A stretch of 64,000 bases of DNA from assembly GCA_034406715.1 (NCBI GenBank), contig CP137867.1, positions 372,001-436,000 on the forward strand, in the 5' to 3' direction. Shown piece after piece: positions 34,881 to 47,200 of the stretch; positions within the stretch are counted from its first letter, which is position 1; each line of letters starts with the position of its first letter. A model generated the notes under the pieces. It had not been told where the DNA came from. It ran no database searches and saw nothing but the letters and a program-made list of their open reading frames with translations. Made by a program: the position numbers and the translations under genes. This stretch comes from Rhodotorula mucilaginosa. Its lineage: Eukaryota > Basidiomycota > Microbotryomycetes > Sporidiobolales > Sporidiobolaceae.

Positions 34881-37800
34881 ATGGCAAGCGGATCTGTGCC
34901 TGCACGCTATCAGCTCTCGTCTACGCTCGCGGGGCACAACGCCGACGTACGCGCGCTGGTCGGCTGTCCGCGCGCTCACCTCGCCGCGTCGTCCTCGTCC
35001 TCGTCAGCATCCACCAACAACGACAACAGCAACGGTTCGGGAGCGAGCTACGACGCTCAGCGACCTGTCTTGTTCTCTACCTCGCGCGATGGGACCGCCC
35101 GCGGCTGGATGTGCCGAGGTGGACAGCCTGAAGGTGGTGCTGGTGCTGGCGGTAGGTGGGTTGAAGGACCCGTGTTTGGCGGAGTGGGAAGCGCGGGCCA
35201 CGAGGGCTTTGTGAACGCCGTCGAGTGGATGCACGCTGCTCCGGAGGCGCCAGGCGGTGAGTGCCCTGTGCTTTTTCCTGGCCGTCGGTCGTCTTCACTC
35301 AAGTGGGGCAGCTGGCGGACGAGTGAAACCGCTCGCCCGTAGAGTCTACGCGGAGGATACGGCTGCTTCTCGAAGGTACTGATACAGATGCTTGCCTACC
35401 AGGTTATCTCCTCACCGGAGGACAAGACAAACTCATCCACGCCTGGCCACTTCCGGATCCCTTGACCCTCACCAACGCCGACTCGCCTGCCTCGGCGCTC
35501 CCGAGCCCTACTCCGAGTCACACTCTGATTGGACACGAAGGGAACGTGTGCACTCTGCATGTCAGCAACGACGGGAAACGGATCGTCAGCGGAAGCTGGG
35601 ACAAGTGCGTCTCTTTCTTTGTGCTTTTCCATACCTTTGCGTCTAGCGGGCGCTTCAAGGCGAGCGAGCTCGGCGGGCGCATTTCTGGAAAGGAGGTCCG
35701 AATAGACGCTCATCTAAATCTTCTGCAGGACCGCCAAAGTCTGGAAGAACTGGCAGCTCGAGTACACCCTGAAGGGTCACGAGCAGAGCGTGTGGGCGGT
35801 GCTCGCACTCGACGGCCCAGAGGACGACCTCGTTCTGACCGGTACGCCGAGATCCCCTCTATCTCTGCCTCTGTCCTCCTCTGACTCGACTCGAGGCGGC
35901 ATGCAGGCGCCGCCGACAACATGATTCGGCTCTTCCAGCGCGACAAGCTCATCAAGACGTTCAAGGGCCATACTCAAGCGGTTCGCGCACTCGCCAAGCT
36001 CGACAAATCTGCGGGTGGCGGAGTCGGCGAAGACTGGTTCGCTAGTGGCAGTAACGATGGGTGAGTCAGCGACTGTCCACCCGGATCTTTTACTCCTGCT
36101 GGGACGCGTATGCCGTTACGTCACCTAGGCGGTGCCGTCGGGTAAGATACGAGCTGATCTGTTCCGCTTCAGCACCATCCGCCTCTGGTCTCTCCTGTCC
36201 GGAGAATGCGTGCACACGCTGTCCGGGCACGACTCGTTCGTCTACTCGCTCGCGACCATCCCCGACTCGCTCGGAGGCGGTCTCGTCTCGGGCGGAGAAG
36301 ATCGCACGGTTCGAGTCTGGCGCGCTGCAGATGGAGAATGCGAGCAGACCATCACCGTCCCGGCCGTTTCGGGTAAGCAGTCCTGGCGAAGCGGGGTAAC
36401 ATCGACTCCGAGACATGAAAAGAGTAGCTAATTTCTGCGCGGCGTCGATAGTCTGGTGTGTCTCGGTCCTTTCGAATGGCGATATCGCGGCGGGTGCCTC
36501 GGATGGTCTCGTCCGCTTGTACACGAGGAGCAAGGACCGGATCGCTAGCGAGGCGGACCTGGCAGTGCGTTTACCCGTCCTTATCGCGATCACCTGGAAC
36601 TGGAGCTGGAGCTGAACTTCACCCCCGATAGACGTATGAAGAGCAGGTCGCCAAGACGGCGCTGAATTCGTGAGTGCTGTGCACGATCAGGCAGCAGGTC
36701 ACTTCTTTGCTCACCAAATGTGTCCGATCTCGGCTGCGCAGCTCGCAAATTGGCGATCTGAAGAAGAGCGACTTGCCGGGCGTCGAGGCGCTGCATACGG
36801 CGGGGAAGAAGGAGGGAGACATCAAGCTCGTCAAGACTGATGGCGGGACCGTGGAAGCTTATCAGGTGCGCAGTCGTCCCAAGATGTCTTCTCCTTCCGG
36901 CTCGTTCCGATTTGAACCTGGCTGAAGTACCTTCCGTTTCTCGGGTCGCTGTGCGTAGTGGTCTACCGGCTCGAGGTCGTGGCAAAAGGTCGGCGAGGTC
37001 ACGGACGCCGTCGGCTCGTCTCGCAAGCAGCTGTACCAAGGGCAGGAGTACGACTACGTCTTTGACGTCGACCTCGGCGGGGGCGCTCCGATCCTCAAAC
37101 TCCCTTACAACGCCAACGAGAACTCGTACGCCGCAGCGCAGCGCTTCTTGCACGCCAACGAACTCCCGATGGGCTACATCGACCAGATCGCCGACTTTAT
37201 CGAGCAAAACGCGGGCGGCGTCAAGCTCGGGAGCAGTGGCAATGTCGACCCATTCACGGGGGCGAGTAGCTATCGATCGCAACCGAGCGCGCCTACGGGT
37301 TCGGCAGGCTCGTCGTCAGGGTTCACGGGAGATCCGTTCACTGGTGAGGCATCTCTTCCGAGACTTTCCAACCGAGAAAACCCTGCTGACGTACCAACGT
37401 CCAGGCGGTGGTCGCTCTTCAGCCCCTCCCGCGCCGTCACCTCGTACTGGAGGCGTCTTGCCGCATGTGCGTCGGTCCTTCTTTCCTTTGCATGGAAGTC
37501 GTTACCACTCGGGCTGACCGGTCACTCGCACGGCAGCAAACTTTCCTGAGTTTCACGCAGGCGAATCTGCCAGCGCTCCGCAACAAGCTTCAGCAGCTCT
37601 CGGACCAACTCGCCGCTTCGCCCGAGACGGCTTCCCTCGCCTTGACCTCGGCAGACTTTGCCGCCCTCGACCGCCTCGTCGCATATCTTCTCGCGGCTCT
37701 GGCCAACCCGACGTCGTCGTCTGCTCCTCCCCCCGAAGCCGATACCGCCGTCGTCGACAAGTTGCTCACCACCTGGCCGCCGGCGCAACGGTTCCCGGCC

Positions 37801-38521
37801 CTCGACCTCGCTCGGCTCCTTTCGCTTTCGGCCCCGACGCCGGGTTCGTTCCCCGTCGTCCTGGCCTCGGCGACGGATCCCTCTGAGAGCGAGACCAACT
37901 CGATGCTCGCTCTCCGTGCATTGGCAAACGTCTTCTTGCCGATGATCGGAAATGCTACCATGCAGGGTGAAGCGGCCGACGTCGTATCGTCGTTGCGGAA
38001 ACGGGGTGCGAGTCGCGGGTTGAACAAGAATGGCAAAGTCGCGCTCGCGACTGTCCTGCTCAAGTACGTCCTTCTGGTCAAGTTTACTCGAGATTTTTAC
38101 CCGGCACTGATGATGGACCCGCCGTGCAGCTTCTCGGTCCTCGCGACGCAAAAGAAACTCGACCGGAATGCCGTGGTTGACTTGGCAGAGCTCAGCGCAG
38201 AGGTCCGTTCTGTCCAGTCGGCTTCCCAGTTTGCGTGAGGTGACTTCTGACATTCCGTCCTGCTCCAGCTCCTCAAAGAGACCGATGGTGAAGTCGTCTA
38301 TCGAGCGATGATGGCCTTGGGCAACCTCGTGCGTTATCACCTCGATCTTGCTGTTTTTACCACGCGCGTTTCTGACTTCGGGTTCATCACAGCTGGTCTC
38401 CTTTGACTCGGCCGCGACTTTGTCCGCTTCCGACACTAGTCGATACAAAGCCGCAGCCAAAGAGGCTGCTCAGCGAATCCCGGAACCGAGGCTCAAGTCT
38501 CTGGCGGCGGAAGTGGCGTAG
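34881..38521 (+). CDS. DOA1: DOA1/UFD3 (PLAA), ubiquitin-binding Cdc48 adaptor
   Basis: Fourteen exons (34881-35256, 35403-35604, 35729-35841, 35907-36060, 36173-36372, 36452-36564, 36632-36669, 36742-36865, 36959-37343, 37405-37466, 37537-38063, 38130-38202, 38269-38328, 38393-38521) give 851 aa. Residues 1 to about 410 are a WD40 propeller (HTLIGHEGNVCTLHVSNDGK, DRTVRVWRAADGE, DGLVRLYT). The PFU ubiquitin-binding domain is at about 440-545 (WQKVGEVTDA, LPYNANENSYAAAQRFL), then a Ser/Pro linker, and the PUL armadillo domain from about 590 (FLSFTQANLPALRNKL, ETNSMLALRALANVF). The protein links ubiquitin to Cdc48/p97 and affects ubiquitin recycling and vacuolar sorting. Intron 12 has a GTCCGT donor. 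The gene is convergent with the beta-mannosidase gene, with only about 45 bp between stops. Confidence 0.93.
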
Positions 38522-38565
38522 GGCGGGATGCAAAATTCGCTTGCAGATGTTAGACTACTTCGCAA

Positions 38566-41500
38566 TTAACACGCAGTGTCACCGAGATCTGCCGGGTCAA
38601 GTCTGTGATGAGCTTCGATGGTCTGATGAACCGACAAGGCGAGAGGAAACTCACACCGCCACTCGAGCTCCTCTTCACGCCTCAGGTGCTTGCACAGCAC
38701 TCGCTGCGGCTCGCCCGGTAGAAGATCCAAGAAGTTGTCGGAGAAGCTTGCATTCCCGTCCTTCGAGCGCAGCACGAGCCCCTTGACCGGTCGGGCGGCT
38801 TGGACGAGAAGGGTCGACTCGCCATCCCTGCTCGACGGCTCGACCTTGACCTTCAGGTGGACCTCTTTCGGTGAGGGGAAGGTGAGGTGTTTGTATCTGT
38901 TTGGCATGTGTCAGACTCTCTGCTCAAGTGGCTCGAGGTGAAAGAAGCTCACGGTTCGGGCCAGAGTGACACGACGGCAAGCGTCGCTTGCGATTCGGGA
39001 TCAATCAGACGCGCTCCGACGACGACGGGAGTCTTGACGTCTTCGTAACTTGCAGGAATCGGAAACTTGATGAGCTCTGAGGACCCGTTCGCGGCGAGCG
39101 TCCGGTCGTACTCCGTGCGTGAGAGGCAGTTGCCGGAAAGAAGCTCGTACGCCGTAACGACAAGCTGGACTTTGACCGGACGTCGCTTCGATGAGCTGGC
39201 AAACAGTTCAATGTAGGTCGTAGCTTCGTACTCTGCCGCCGAAGTCCGGTCTGGGTAGGTCCGAGAGGTGAAGCGTCGTCCTCCGGCTGCGATCGGCGCC
39301 AACGCGCGTTTGGCCGCAAAGTACTTAGCGAGTAGGTCCGGTCAGCATCCGATGCGGAATCAGAGTGTCCTTGCGTACTCACAGCAGGCTTTGGCCGCTC
39401 GAAATAGTCGACGATCGACCAGCTCATGCAAGGCCACTGCACCGGCAAGTTTTGTTATTTTCCGCTTCCGTGCCAGAATAAGCGGAAGGCTGGCTCACGA
39501 CGTCGTTCAACTGCCAGACGAGGGCGCCCGCACAGCGAGCCCCAGTAACGCCACCGGTGAAGTGACGTCGCCACGACGAGAATGCGCTGGTGATGGCTTC
39601 CGCCTGGATGAACTGGGTCGCGTAGACGAAGTCTTCCAGCGAGGTGCCGGCACGAATGTTGTCGCTGATATACTTGGCGACGCGTCCTTCCCATCCCGTC
39701 GCTGCGTGCCATGTCTATCAGCAATCAGTCCCCCGACATGATCGCAAAAGCCCGCGGCTTGCGCGTACCTTTGTTGTGCTGCCCGAACGTCAGCGACTCA
39801 AAGAAGCGTTCGGTGTGATCTTTTCCCAAGTACTGATGCACGGTAGCGATATCCGGGCAGCCTTGCATGCCTGGTGATGACAAGTGTGAGAACGGGTTCC
39901 GCTCGTCCTTTTCGTCGAGTCGATGCTCACCAAACTCGCTCACGAACCGCCCGCCGAGCTTCCCGTAGTCTTGATACGGCGCCTGCTGTCCATGCCTGTC
40001 ACCAGGAGACTGTCAACTTTGCCGGTGTGTGTGCGCACCTGCTGTGGGAAACGCACCAAACATCCCAACAGTGCAAATCGCCCTCGGTCTGATCGCGAGT
40101 CGACTTTTCGCTCCACGGTGAGCCGGGCCAATAGAAGATGTCACTGTATTCTTCGACGAGTGCAGGGAAGACGCGCTCGTACAGCTCGCGAGCCGGAAAA
40201 TTGGTCGCCTGCGAAAGAGCTTCGTCGGGTCAGCCTTCTCAAGCTGTTTCGAGCTTTGCAGTGGGGCGGGGCTGACCAGCCAGTCGCCTGCACAGTAGGA
40301 TAGGGGACAGATGCATCAGCTCTTGTGTCTGGTAGGAAACGAGAAGCGCGCTGTGCGGTCGCACCTTCGGTGTCGTCCGGATCGTACTGCAGCTTTTCCG
40401 CCTCGGCGATCTGGCTGTCACCCGACGCGGAGTTCAGCTGACGCTCTGCCGCAGCGACACATGAGAGAGATGCTAGACTGATTAGTCTTCGTTGTTACCG
40501 GCAAAGATGGCGATGCAGGGGTGACTCCGAAGCCTTTTGACTTGCTCGAGCGCTTCTTCCTCGACATTGAGCCGAAAGTCGTCGAGCTGAGCGGGATAGG
40601 CGGCGCATGCAAACATGAAATCTTGCCATACGAGAAGGCCCAATTCGTCCTGTCCACTTCGTGCTCATAAGCATGCAATTTTGCTGTTTCTTTCGAGACC
40701 CAGGCAGAAGAACTCACGCAAGTTTCGTAAAAGATCTCTGCTTCGTACACGCCACCACCCCAGACTCGAACCATCGTCTGATTCCCATCCCGCGCCATCT
40801 CCAACAAGCGTCGGTACCGTGGCGGCGAACCGTTCGTAAGGAAGGAATCGATCGGGATCCAGTTGCTCCCACCGAGGAAGAGTGGGACGTTGTTCAGGAG
40901 GAAGACGAACGTATGGCCGTCCTCGCCGTCTGAAAGTGGCGCTCGCACGAGTTCGATTCGGCGGAAGCCAACTTTGCGGGTCGCGGAATCGAGAACCTCG
41001 CCGTTCCGCTGCGTGAAAGAGACGGCGTCAACGGTCCATCCCGGAACGCTCACGAGAGGAACAGCGTACTTCGTCCACCAGATCCAACTGTACATCGTAG
41101 AGCGGCTGCTCTCCCTGATCGTGTGTCCACCAAAGCTCGACCTCGGCCGAGTCGAAGGTCCATTCCGCTTTTTCAGAGTTTCGACTGCTCCAGCTCGCCT
41201 GACAGACTTTAGCGCCCCCATGTAGGCTAAGCTGCGCCACAACTAAGAGGTGCGTAGGCGCATCGGACGTCTGCCAGCTGAGCGAAAGTTTCGGAACGAG
41301 GTTGGCGGAGACGGTTGCTCGCGGCCAGCTGTGTATCCCGGTCAGTGCCGACTCTTAGGCAGTAGCAGTCTTATACGGAGAGCGTAGCGCGTACAAATCA
41401 ACGATCCGGACTTGGTATCGCTCAACACGAATGGGTCGAAAGGGTCCGGCTGGACGCAAGCTGGCAGGTCAGCAGAGTGAATCTGGTCAGGACAGAACGA

Positions 41501-42354
41501 GCGGACGCACCGGTTATCAAGGTCGGGCCCCAGTCCCAGCCATAGTTGTAGCCGGCTTTGCGCACAAAGATACGGCTGGGATCGCCGTTCCAACAGGGCC
41601 AATGCTTGTCGCGACCGAGCGTGGCTTCTTCGAGCTGACGTCCCCTCCGAAATGCGGAAGGGAAGATGATGTACATCAGGTTGTCTCTCGGCTGAGCATG
41701 AGCTCTGATATCGGCGCTGCAGATGATCGAATCATGAGCGCTCGGCGAAGTTTTCCGACCAGAGCAGAGCTTACCGCCAGCTCCGAAACATGTTGTCGGC
41801 GACGAGAACCTTTCTGCCGTTCACTGAGCAATCGGATCGGGCTCGGTTCAGCAAGATCTGAGCATATCCCAAAAGGTACGGCAACGACGGTTGAAACGCA
41901 CAATAGACGGTCGCAAACGTGTCGAGCCCTCCGAAGACGAGATCGAGGTGGTCGTCGTGTGTCGAAGTTTCGCAGCCCGAAGCGCCGGACTTGTCTTCCT
42001 CCAGGTCGAATCGACACGAGTAGATCCAACACGCCTCTCCGACCCATTGTACGCTCTGTCCCGGTGCGTCTGTCAGCCAGTTTCTCTCAGCGTTCCGAAA
42101 GTGGGGCAACCTCTCACCTGCTCGTTCAGTCCCTCGAACGGGTCCGGGATCAATTCGGCTGCGAGGAGTTCGACGTGAATTTGCGAGGGCATCTGTGTGC
42201 AGGCGCGCCAGCTGGTGCTAGCGAGTATATCGGCGACGTCGGGTGAAAGCCGCTCCGGTAGCTCTTCGTCGTCTGTAGAGAAGGAGTCGGCGAAGGCAGC
42301 CGGTGCCTGAGCCCACGACCATAGCTTTGGATCAATGAGCTGCTGCTTGCGCAT
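38566..42354 (-). CDS. Beta-mannosidase, GH2 (intracellular type)
   Basis: Seventeen exons give 924 aa: 42354-42118, 42055-41902, 41823-41775, 41716-41511, 41449-41377, 41328-41070, 41008-40718, 40649-40483, 40414-40365, 40287-40277, 40208-40057, 39995-39931, 39870-39769, 39701-39499, 39436-39383, 39323-38953, 38896-38566. It should release mannose from beta-mannosides. Family motifs are MPSQIHVELLAAELIPDPFEG, NYGWDWGPTLIT and VRVWGGGVYEAEIFYE. The acid/base Glu is in AGNNED (about 476) and the nucleophile Glu in VSEFGMQG (about 570). There is no signal peptide, as in the cytosolic B-type enzymes. Exon 10 is 11 nt. Keeping AGNNED demands an intron beginning AT, reported separately. The C-terminus may be altered by a possible GTGAGT donor near 38660, which would move the stop to 38550. 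Confidence 0.85.
40415..40482 (-). other. Apparent AT-AG intron in beta-mannosidase
   Basis: The upstream exon ends GAC TA and the next bases are ATCAGT, where GTCAGT would be expected. With acceptor GTGACAG the junction reads GAC TAC CAG ATC, giving the family sequence GNNEDYQIAE in phase. If not spliced, TAA follows GAC at once. A canonical GTAACA/GCGGCAG alternative exists within the same stretch but would delete GNNED. Confidence 0.6.
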
Positions 42355-42471
42355 GTCTGGTCAGGATCGAGGCCAGCTGAGAGGGTGGTCCGGGCCAACC
42401 TTGGGAAGAGCGCGCCTTTTGCTCTCCCTCCGTCACCTTCAGCGCTACTTCCGGCGGCACACAAGACTGAG

Positions 42472-43576
42472 ATGGGGCGCAGAGTGACGGTGACCATCGT
42501 CGTGAGTTTCCGCGGCCCTTCCCTACTTTTCATCTCGCCGTCATCGACAGGCTGACCTCCTCCTCTCCGCGTTCTCGTGCTCCGGCAGCGCCACGGCGAG
42601 ACGGACCACAACAAAGCCGGCATCGTCCAAGGTCATCTTGACGTCCCGCTGAATGCGCAGGGAGTGGCGCAGGCGGCCGTGACCGGTCGGTGGTTCGCCG
42701 AGCAAGGGATCCGATTCGATGAGGCGTGGTCGAGCGACCTGAGTCGGGCAAGGGTGGTGCGTGCCCTCTTACAAATTTGCTCGTACGAGGCGGTCTCGCA
42801 CGCTTGCAGGCCGGAAATCCCGGATCGACATCGGAACCTGCGCTCACCTGAACGATTGCACTCGTTTCGTCACCCTCGACGCGGGGATACAGACGGCAGA
42901 ACAGATCGTCTCCGCACAAAAGAGTCAGCTAGAGCTCAAGCAGGATCAGCGGATTCGCGAGCGCTTCCTCGGTGCCCTGCAGGTGAGCCTCCTTGAGTTA
43001 TCGACGATCAGGATTTCAGCTGATCCTTTTCTTCCGGGATGCACAGGGCAAGCGTCGAGGCGACCCCGGCGCAGATCCCAAGACCGTCGAGCCCATCAAA
43101 GAACTGCGCCAGCGATTATGGAGCTTCTGGGACGAGCGGTTCAGTCCCGCTGGCCCGTCTGCAGGCTCGGATTCGCCACCGAACGGATCTCGCTCCGGCA
43201 TTGAGCAGCAGATGCTCTACGTCTCGCACGGAGCCGCCATCCGCGAATTCATTACCTCGCTCGTTGAGATGGCCGACCGCAAGGAGCGGGACTTTGAGCT
43301 CGTTCTGCCTGCGGACGAGGCGGAAGTGATCCGGACCGGCAGCAAACGCATAGACAACTGTTCAAGAACGGTGATAGAGATGGAGTGGCTAGACAAAGAC
43401 ACAGGTATGTGCCTACTCGTCAGGCTTTTTGCACTCGGTGGCGTGCTAACGAGACTCCGACCCATGCAGGTCCGGCTCGGTGGCGAGGGCGGCTATGTCT
43501 TTACGCCGACGACTCGCACTTTATCGACTCGAGTCGCGCCCCCAGCCCGACTGCCAACGCCGACGTGGTGGAGTAA
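42472..43576 (+). CDS. Histidine phosphatase (phosphoglycerate mutase-like)
   Basis: Five exons (42472-42501, 42589-42756, 42893-42982, 43047-43404, 43470-43576) give 250 aa. The phosphohistidine motif RHGETDHNKAGIVQGHLD starts at residue 11. SSDLSRARVTAEQI and the second catalytic His in YVSHGAAIREF (about 157) complete the branch-1 histidine phosphatase signature. It lacks the pattern of true glycolytic mutase and is more like the broad-specificity or fructose-2,6-bisphosphatase/TIGAR-like members; the substrate cannot be told. It is divergent from the beta-mannosidase gene with only 117 bp between starts, so the two probably share promoter elements. Confidence 0.85.
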
Positions 43577-44250
43577 AATCGTTCCGTTGCAAACCCATCG
43601 CACACAAGCCTGGTGATTCTCGCAGCCTCCCGCCGCCCGAAGCCCGGGAACAGGCCCGAACGGCGCAGAGGCGAAAGTGTTGGCAGTGGCGGCCCGGGTT
43701 CCGGAGGGCACGGAATGGAAGCCAGAGAGTGTTGCGCATCGCAAGCTCCCATCCGTTTGGCCTTAGGCGATTGGTGAGGCGCACGAATCCGAGGCCGAAG
43801 AAATCGAAAACGCGAAAACGAGCGGCACGAGGTTGCGCGGAACGCCGCCGCCGTCACCAGCAGTTCCTCGGACTTGCCCGCGCTGTCAGCTGCGCCGAGA
43901 CCCCGATCTCGACTCGGAACACCTGCTACGGCTGACTACAGACAGCGTAGCCCGGCAGCGCTGTACGCGTCGAGCCACCGTCGCGAACCGGGACGCTTTG
44001 ATCGGCAATCGGTCTAGTCTGTCAGCATCTCTCGGCATCGCATCCTCGCCGCATACGCCACACGGGGGCACACGGTCGGTAGCGGGATCGTCTTTGACGC
44101 TCGACCAAGAGTCGCCTCTGGGCTGACTGGAAACACCGGGGCTGCTTTCGTCGCCGTCGTCGCTGTCATCGCCGCCGCCGCCGCCTCATCGCATCTCGGC
44201 CGATCAAACACGGGCACTGGGTCGGATCGCCCGCATAGCCGATAGCAGCG
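43577..44250. other. Intergenic region upstream of the flippase gene
   Basis: A 674-bp gap. The last 150 bp are rich in CGTCGT/GCCGCC triplets. A 5' UTR intron is possible, but I cannot support one. No other gene is seen. Confidence 0.4.
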
Positions 44251-47200
44251 ATGGTAGCGACTCCGATTCCACGCAGGGGTCCGCAAAATGCGTTCACGAA
44301 ACGACTCGCCAAGATCTCCGACTTTGACCTCACCAAAGTGTTCTCGCGACCGTACCGGAACCCTTATCCTCGCGAGGTCCTCGTCAATGTCCCCGTCCCG
44401 CCCGAGGCGTTCACGACGGGACCCAAAGTCACCCTGCCTGGATTTAGTCGGGCGATCAAGAACGACAAGGGAGAAGTCGTCCGCAAGGAAGCGCGCGGAC
44501 TCGGAACCAAGGTCGTCCCCGCGCCCGGCTGGACGTTCGTCTCGAACCAGGTCTTGACGAGCAAGTACAACTTGATCACCTTCATCCCGAGGAACTTGCT
44601 CGAGCAGTTCCGCCGCGTCGCCAACATCTTTTTCCTCGGTGCGTCTCTCGCCCCTCCCGCTTCATTCTCTTCACCCTGAGCGCACTGTACTCCGTTGCGC
44701 ACTCCCTCCTGACTGACTTATCCCTCCTCCGTGTACAGTCCTCGTCATCCTTCAATTCTTCCCTCGATTCACCACTGTCAGTCCCGGTCTGTCGGCGCTG
44801 CCCCTGATCGTCGTCATCTTCATCACCGCCGTCAAGGATGGCTACGAGGATCTCAAGCGACACCAGTCGGACCGCGCGATCAACAACATCAAGGTCATCG
44901 CTCTCCGCGGTACCTTCCACAACGCGAACGTCACCGAAGGCAAGAGCCGCACGTTCGGCCTGCCCAAGTTCATGCGGAGCTGGTTCTCCCGGCGCAAACT
45001 CGTCCAAGAAGCGGAGCAAGAGGACGAAGACGATGTAAACGGAGACATCCCTAAGCGTAAAGGCTTCTGGGGCAAGCGAACGCTGCGCAAGCCGACCAAG
45101 AAATCGCTCAAGGAGGAGCGCAAGCAACAGTCGGACGAAAAGATCGCGCGCGACCAAGGTCTTCCCGGAGGCGGGCCGAACGACGATGCAGGTTTCGGCG
45201 ACTTGGAGGCACCGCGTATCGCACCTGGCGGAGGGACGCTCCAAGGCGCGCGGGGTCGATCGGGCACCGTAGACACGAAGGGTTCGGCCAAGAGCGGCGG
45301 CAAGGGCGGGCGTTCTCGCTCTGGCACGACCTCTGGTGCAGGGTACGAAGCGCCGATGCCGGCGAAGCATCTCCGCCTCGAAGGCGACTACTACGCCGAG
45401 GATGCTGAGGACGCAGTGATGGCGCACCGACCGACCGACACGCCGGGCGAGCCACGAGTCGAGCAACAGCCCGGATCGTCGACGCTGCACCTCCCGATGC
45501 CGCACGCGCCGCACCTTCTAGGCACGAAATACGACCGCCCGACATGGATCAAGGAAAATTGGGAGGACCTGCGTGTCGGAGACTTTGTCCGCCTGCACGG
45601 AGATGAGAGCGTTCCGGCTGGTGAGTCGACTCTTCGGGCTCCGACGAGAGAGGCACCTCCCACCTTGCTGATGTTCGCTTCTCCAAATAGACTTGATCAT
45701 CTGCGCGACCTCTGAGGAGGAGAACATTTGCTACGTCGAAACCAAGAACCTCGACGGCGAGACCAACCTCAAATCGCGCTCTGCCGTGCCGGAACTCACG
45801 CATCTCCGCACCTCGTCGGCGATCGCCAACGATGCCCACTTCGTCATTCGCGCCGAACCGCCCGACGTCAACATGTTCACCTACAACGCCGCAGTCGAGA
45901 TGCACGACGGCCAACTCGGCAAAGACGGCCGGCCTCTCAAGTGCCCCGTCAACATGAACACGATGCTCCTCCGTGGAACGGTCGTTCGCAACACCGAGTG
46001 GGTGATCGGCGTCGTCTGCATGACCGGACAAGACACCAAGATCGTCATGAACTCGGGCAACACGCCTTCGAAGCGCAGCAAGGTCGAGCGTCTGATGAAC
46101 CCGATGGTGTATGCCAGCGACTCGCGACTTTTCTCTCCCGCCTAGCGCGTGAGGTGACTGACAAGTTCGTCCTTGCTCGCAGCTTCCTCAACCTTTTCCT
46201 CCTCGCATTGATGACCATCATGTGCGCCGTCGTCGACCACTTCCTCGAAAAGGCGCAGTATCCGCAAGGCGCCTACTGGCTCTACGGCGACAATCAGAGC
46301 GGCGATAACCCTAGCATCAACGGCCTGATCACTTGGGCAAATGCGTTGATCGCTTTCCAGGTGCGCTCGCCCACGCGTATCGTTCGCCGCCTTGACGTGT
46401 CTCATTGCTGATCCTCCATTTCCCCCCTCAGAACATCGTCCCCATCTCACTCTACATCTCGATCGAGTTCACGCGACTCGTACAGGCGGCGTACATATGG
46501 GGCGACGACGACATGAAGGGCAACCACCGGCGAACGACCGCTCGCAGCTGGAACCTGTCGGACGACCTCGGCCAGATCGAGTACATCTTTTCGGACAAGA
46601 CGGGCACTCTCACGCAGAACGCCATGATCTTCCGTCAGTGCTCTATCGCGGGCAAGGTCTACATCGGCGATGAGCAGACGACTGGCCGCGAAGAAACAAA
46701 CGGCGGCTATCTCCCGGACAAGCCCCTCTCGAGCTCGTCGTCCTCGGGCGCAGAGAGCTCGAACGTCAACTCGCCAACCGACGGTCAGGACGGCGAAGAC
46801 GGTGCCAAGGTCAAGCTCGCCGAGCAGGTCCTCGCTCCCTTCCACGACTCGCAGATTGACGCCGACCTCGCCAAGCGAGATTCGGAACAGGCCCGCGGCA
46901 TCTACAACTTTTTCATGAACCTCGCCCTCTGCCACACCGTCCTCACGTCAGAAGAGGACGGCATGATCTCGTACAAAGCGCAGTCGCCCGACGAGGCCGC
47001 TCTCGTTCAGGCCGCCGCGGACGTCGGCTTCATCTTCCTCGGCCGCGACAAGGACACGCTCCGCGTTCAGACGCCGCACGATGACGACGTCGTCGAATTC
47101 CAGCTCTTGAACGTTCTCGAGTTCACCAGCGCCCGGAAGCGCATGTCTGTCGTGATTCGCAAGGTTTCCGAAGGCCCCGGTCAGGATGACCTCATCTTGC

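Noticed and set aside
38550-38660. Extra C-terminal intron in beta-mannosidase (GTGAGT donor)
   Set aside because: The donor is perfect, but no CTGAC/CTAAC-like motif precedes the acceptor, and neither C-terminus is clearly conserved. The unspliced stop at 38566 was kept.
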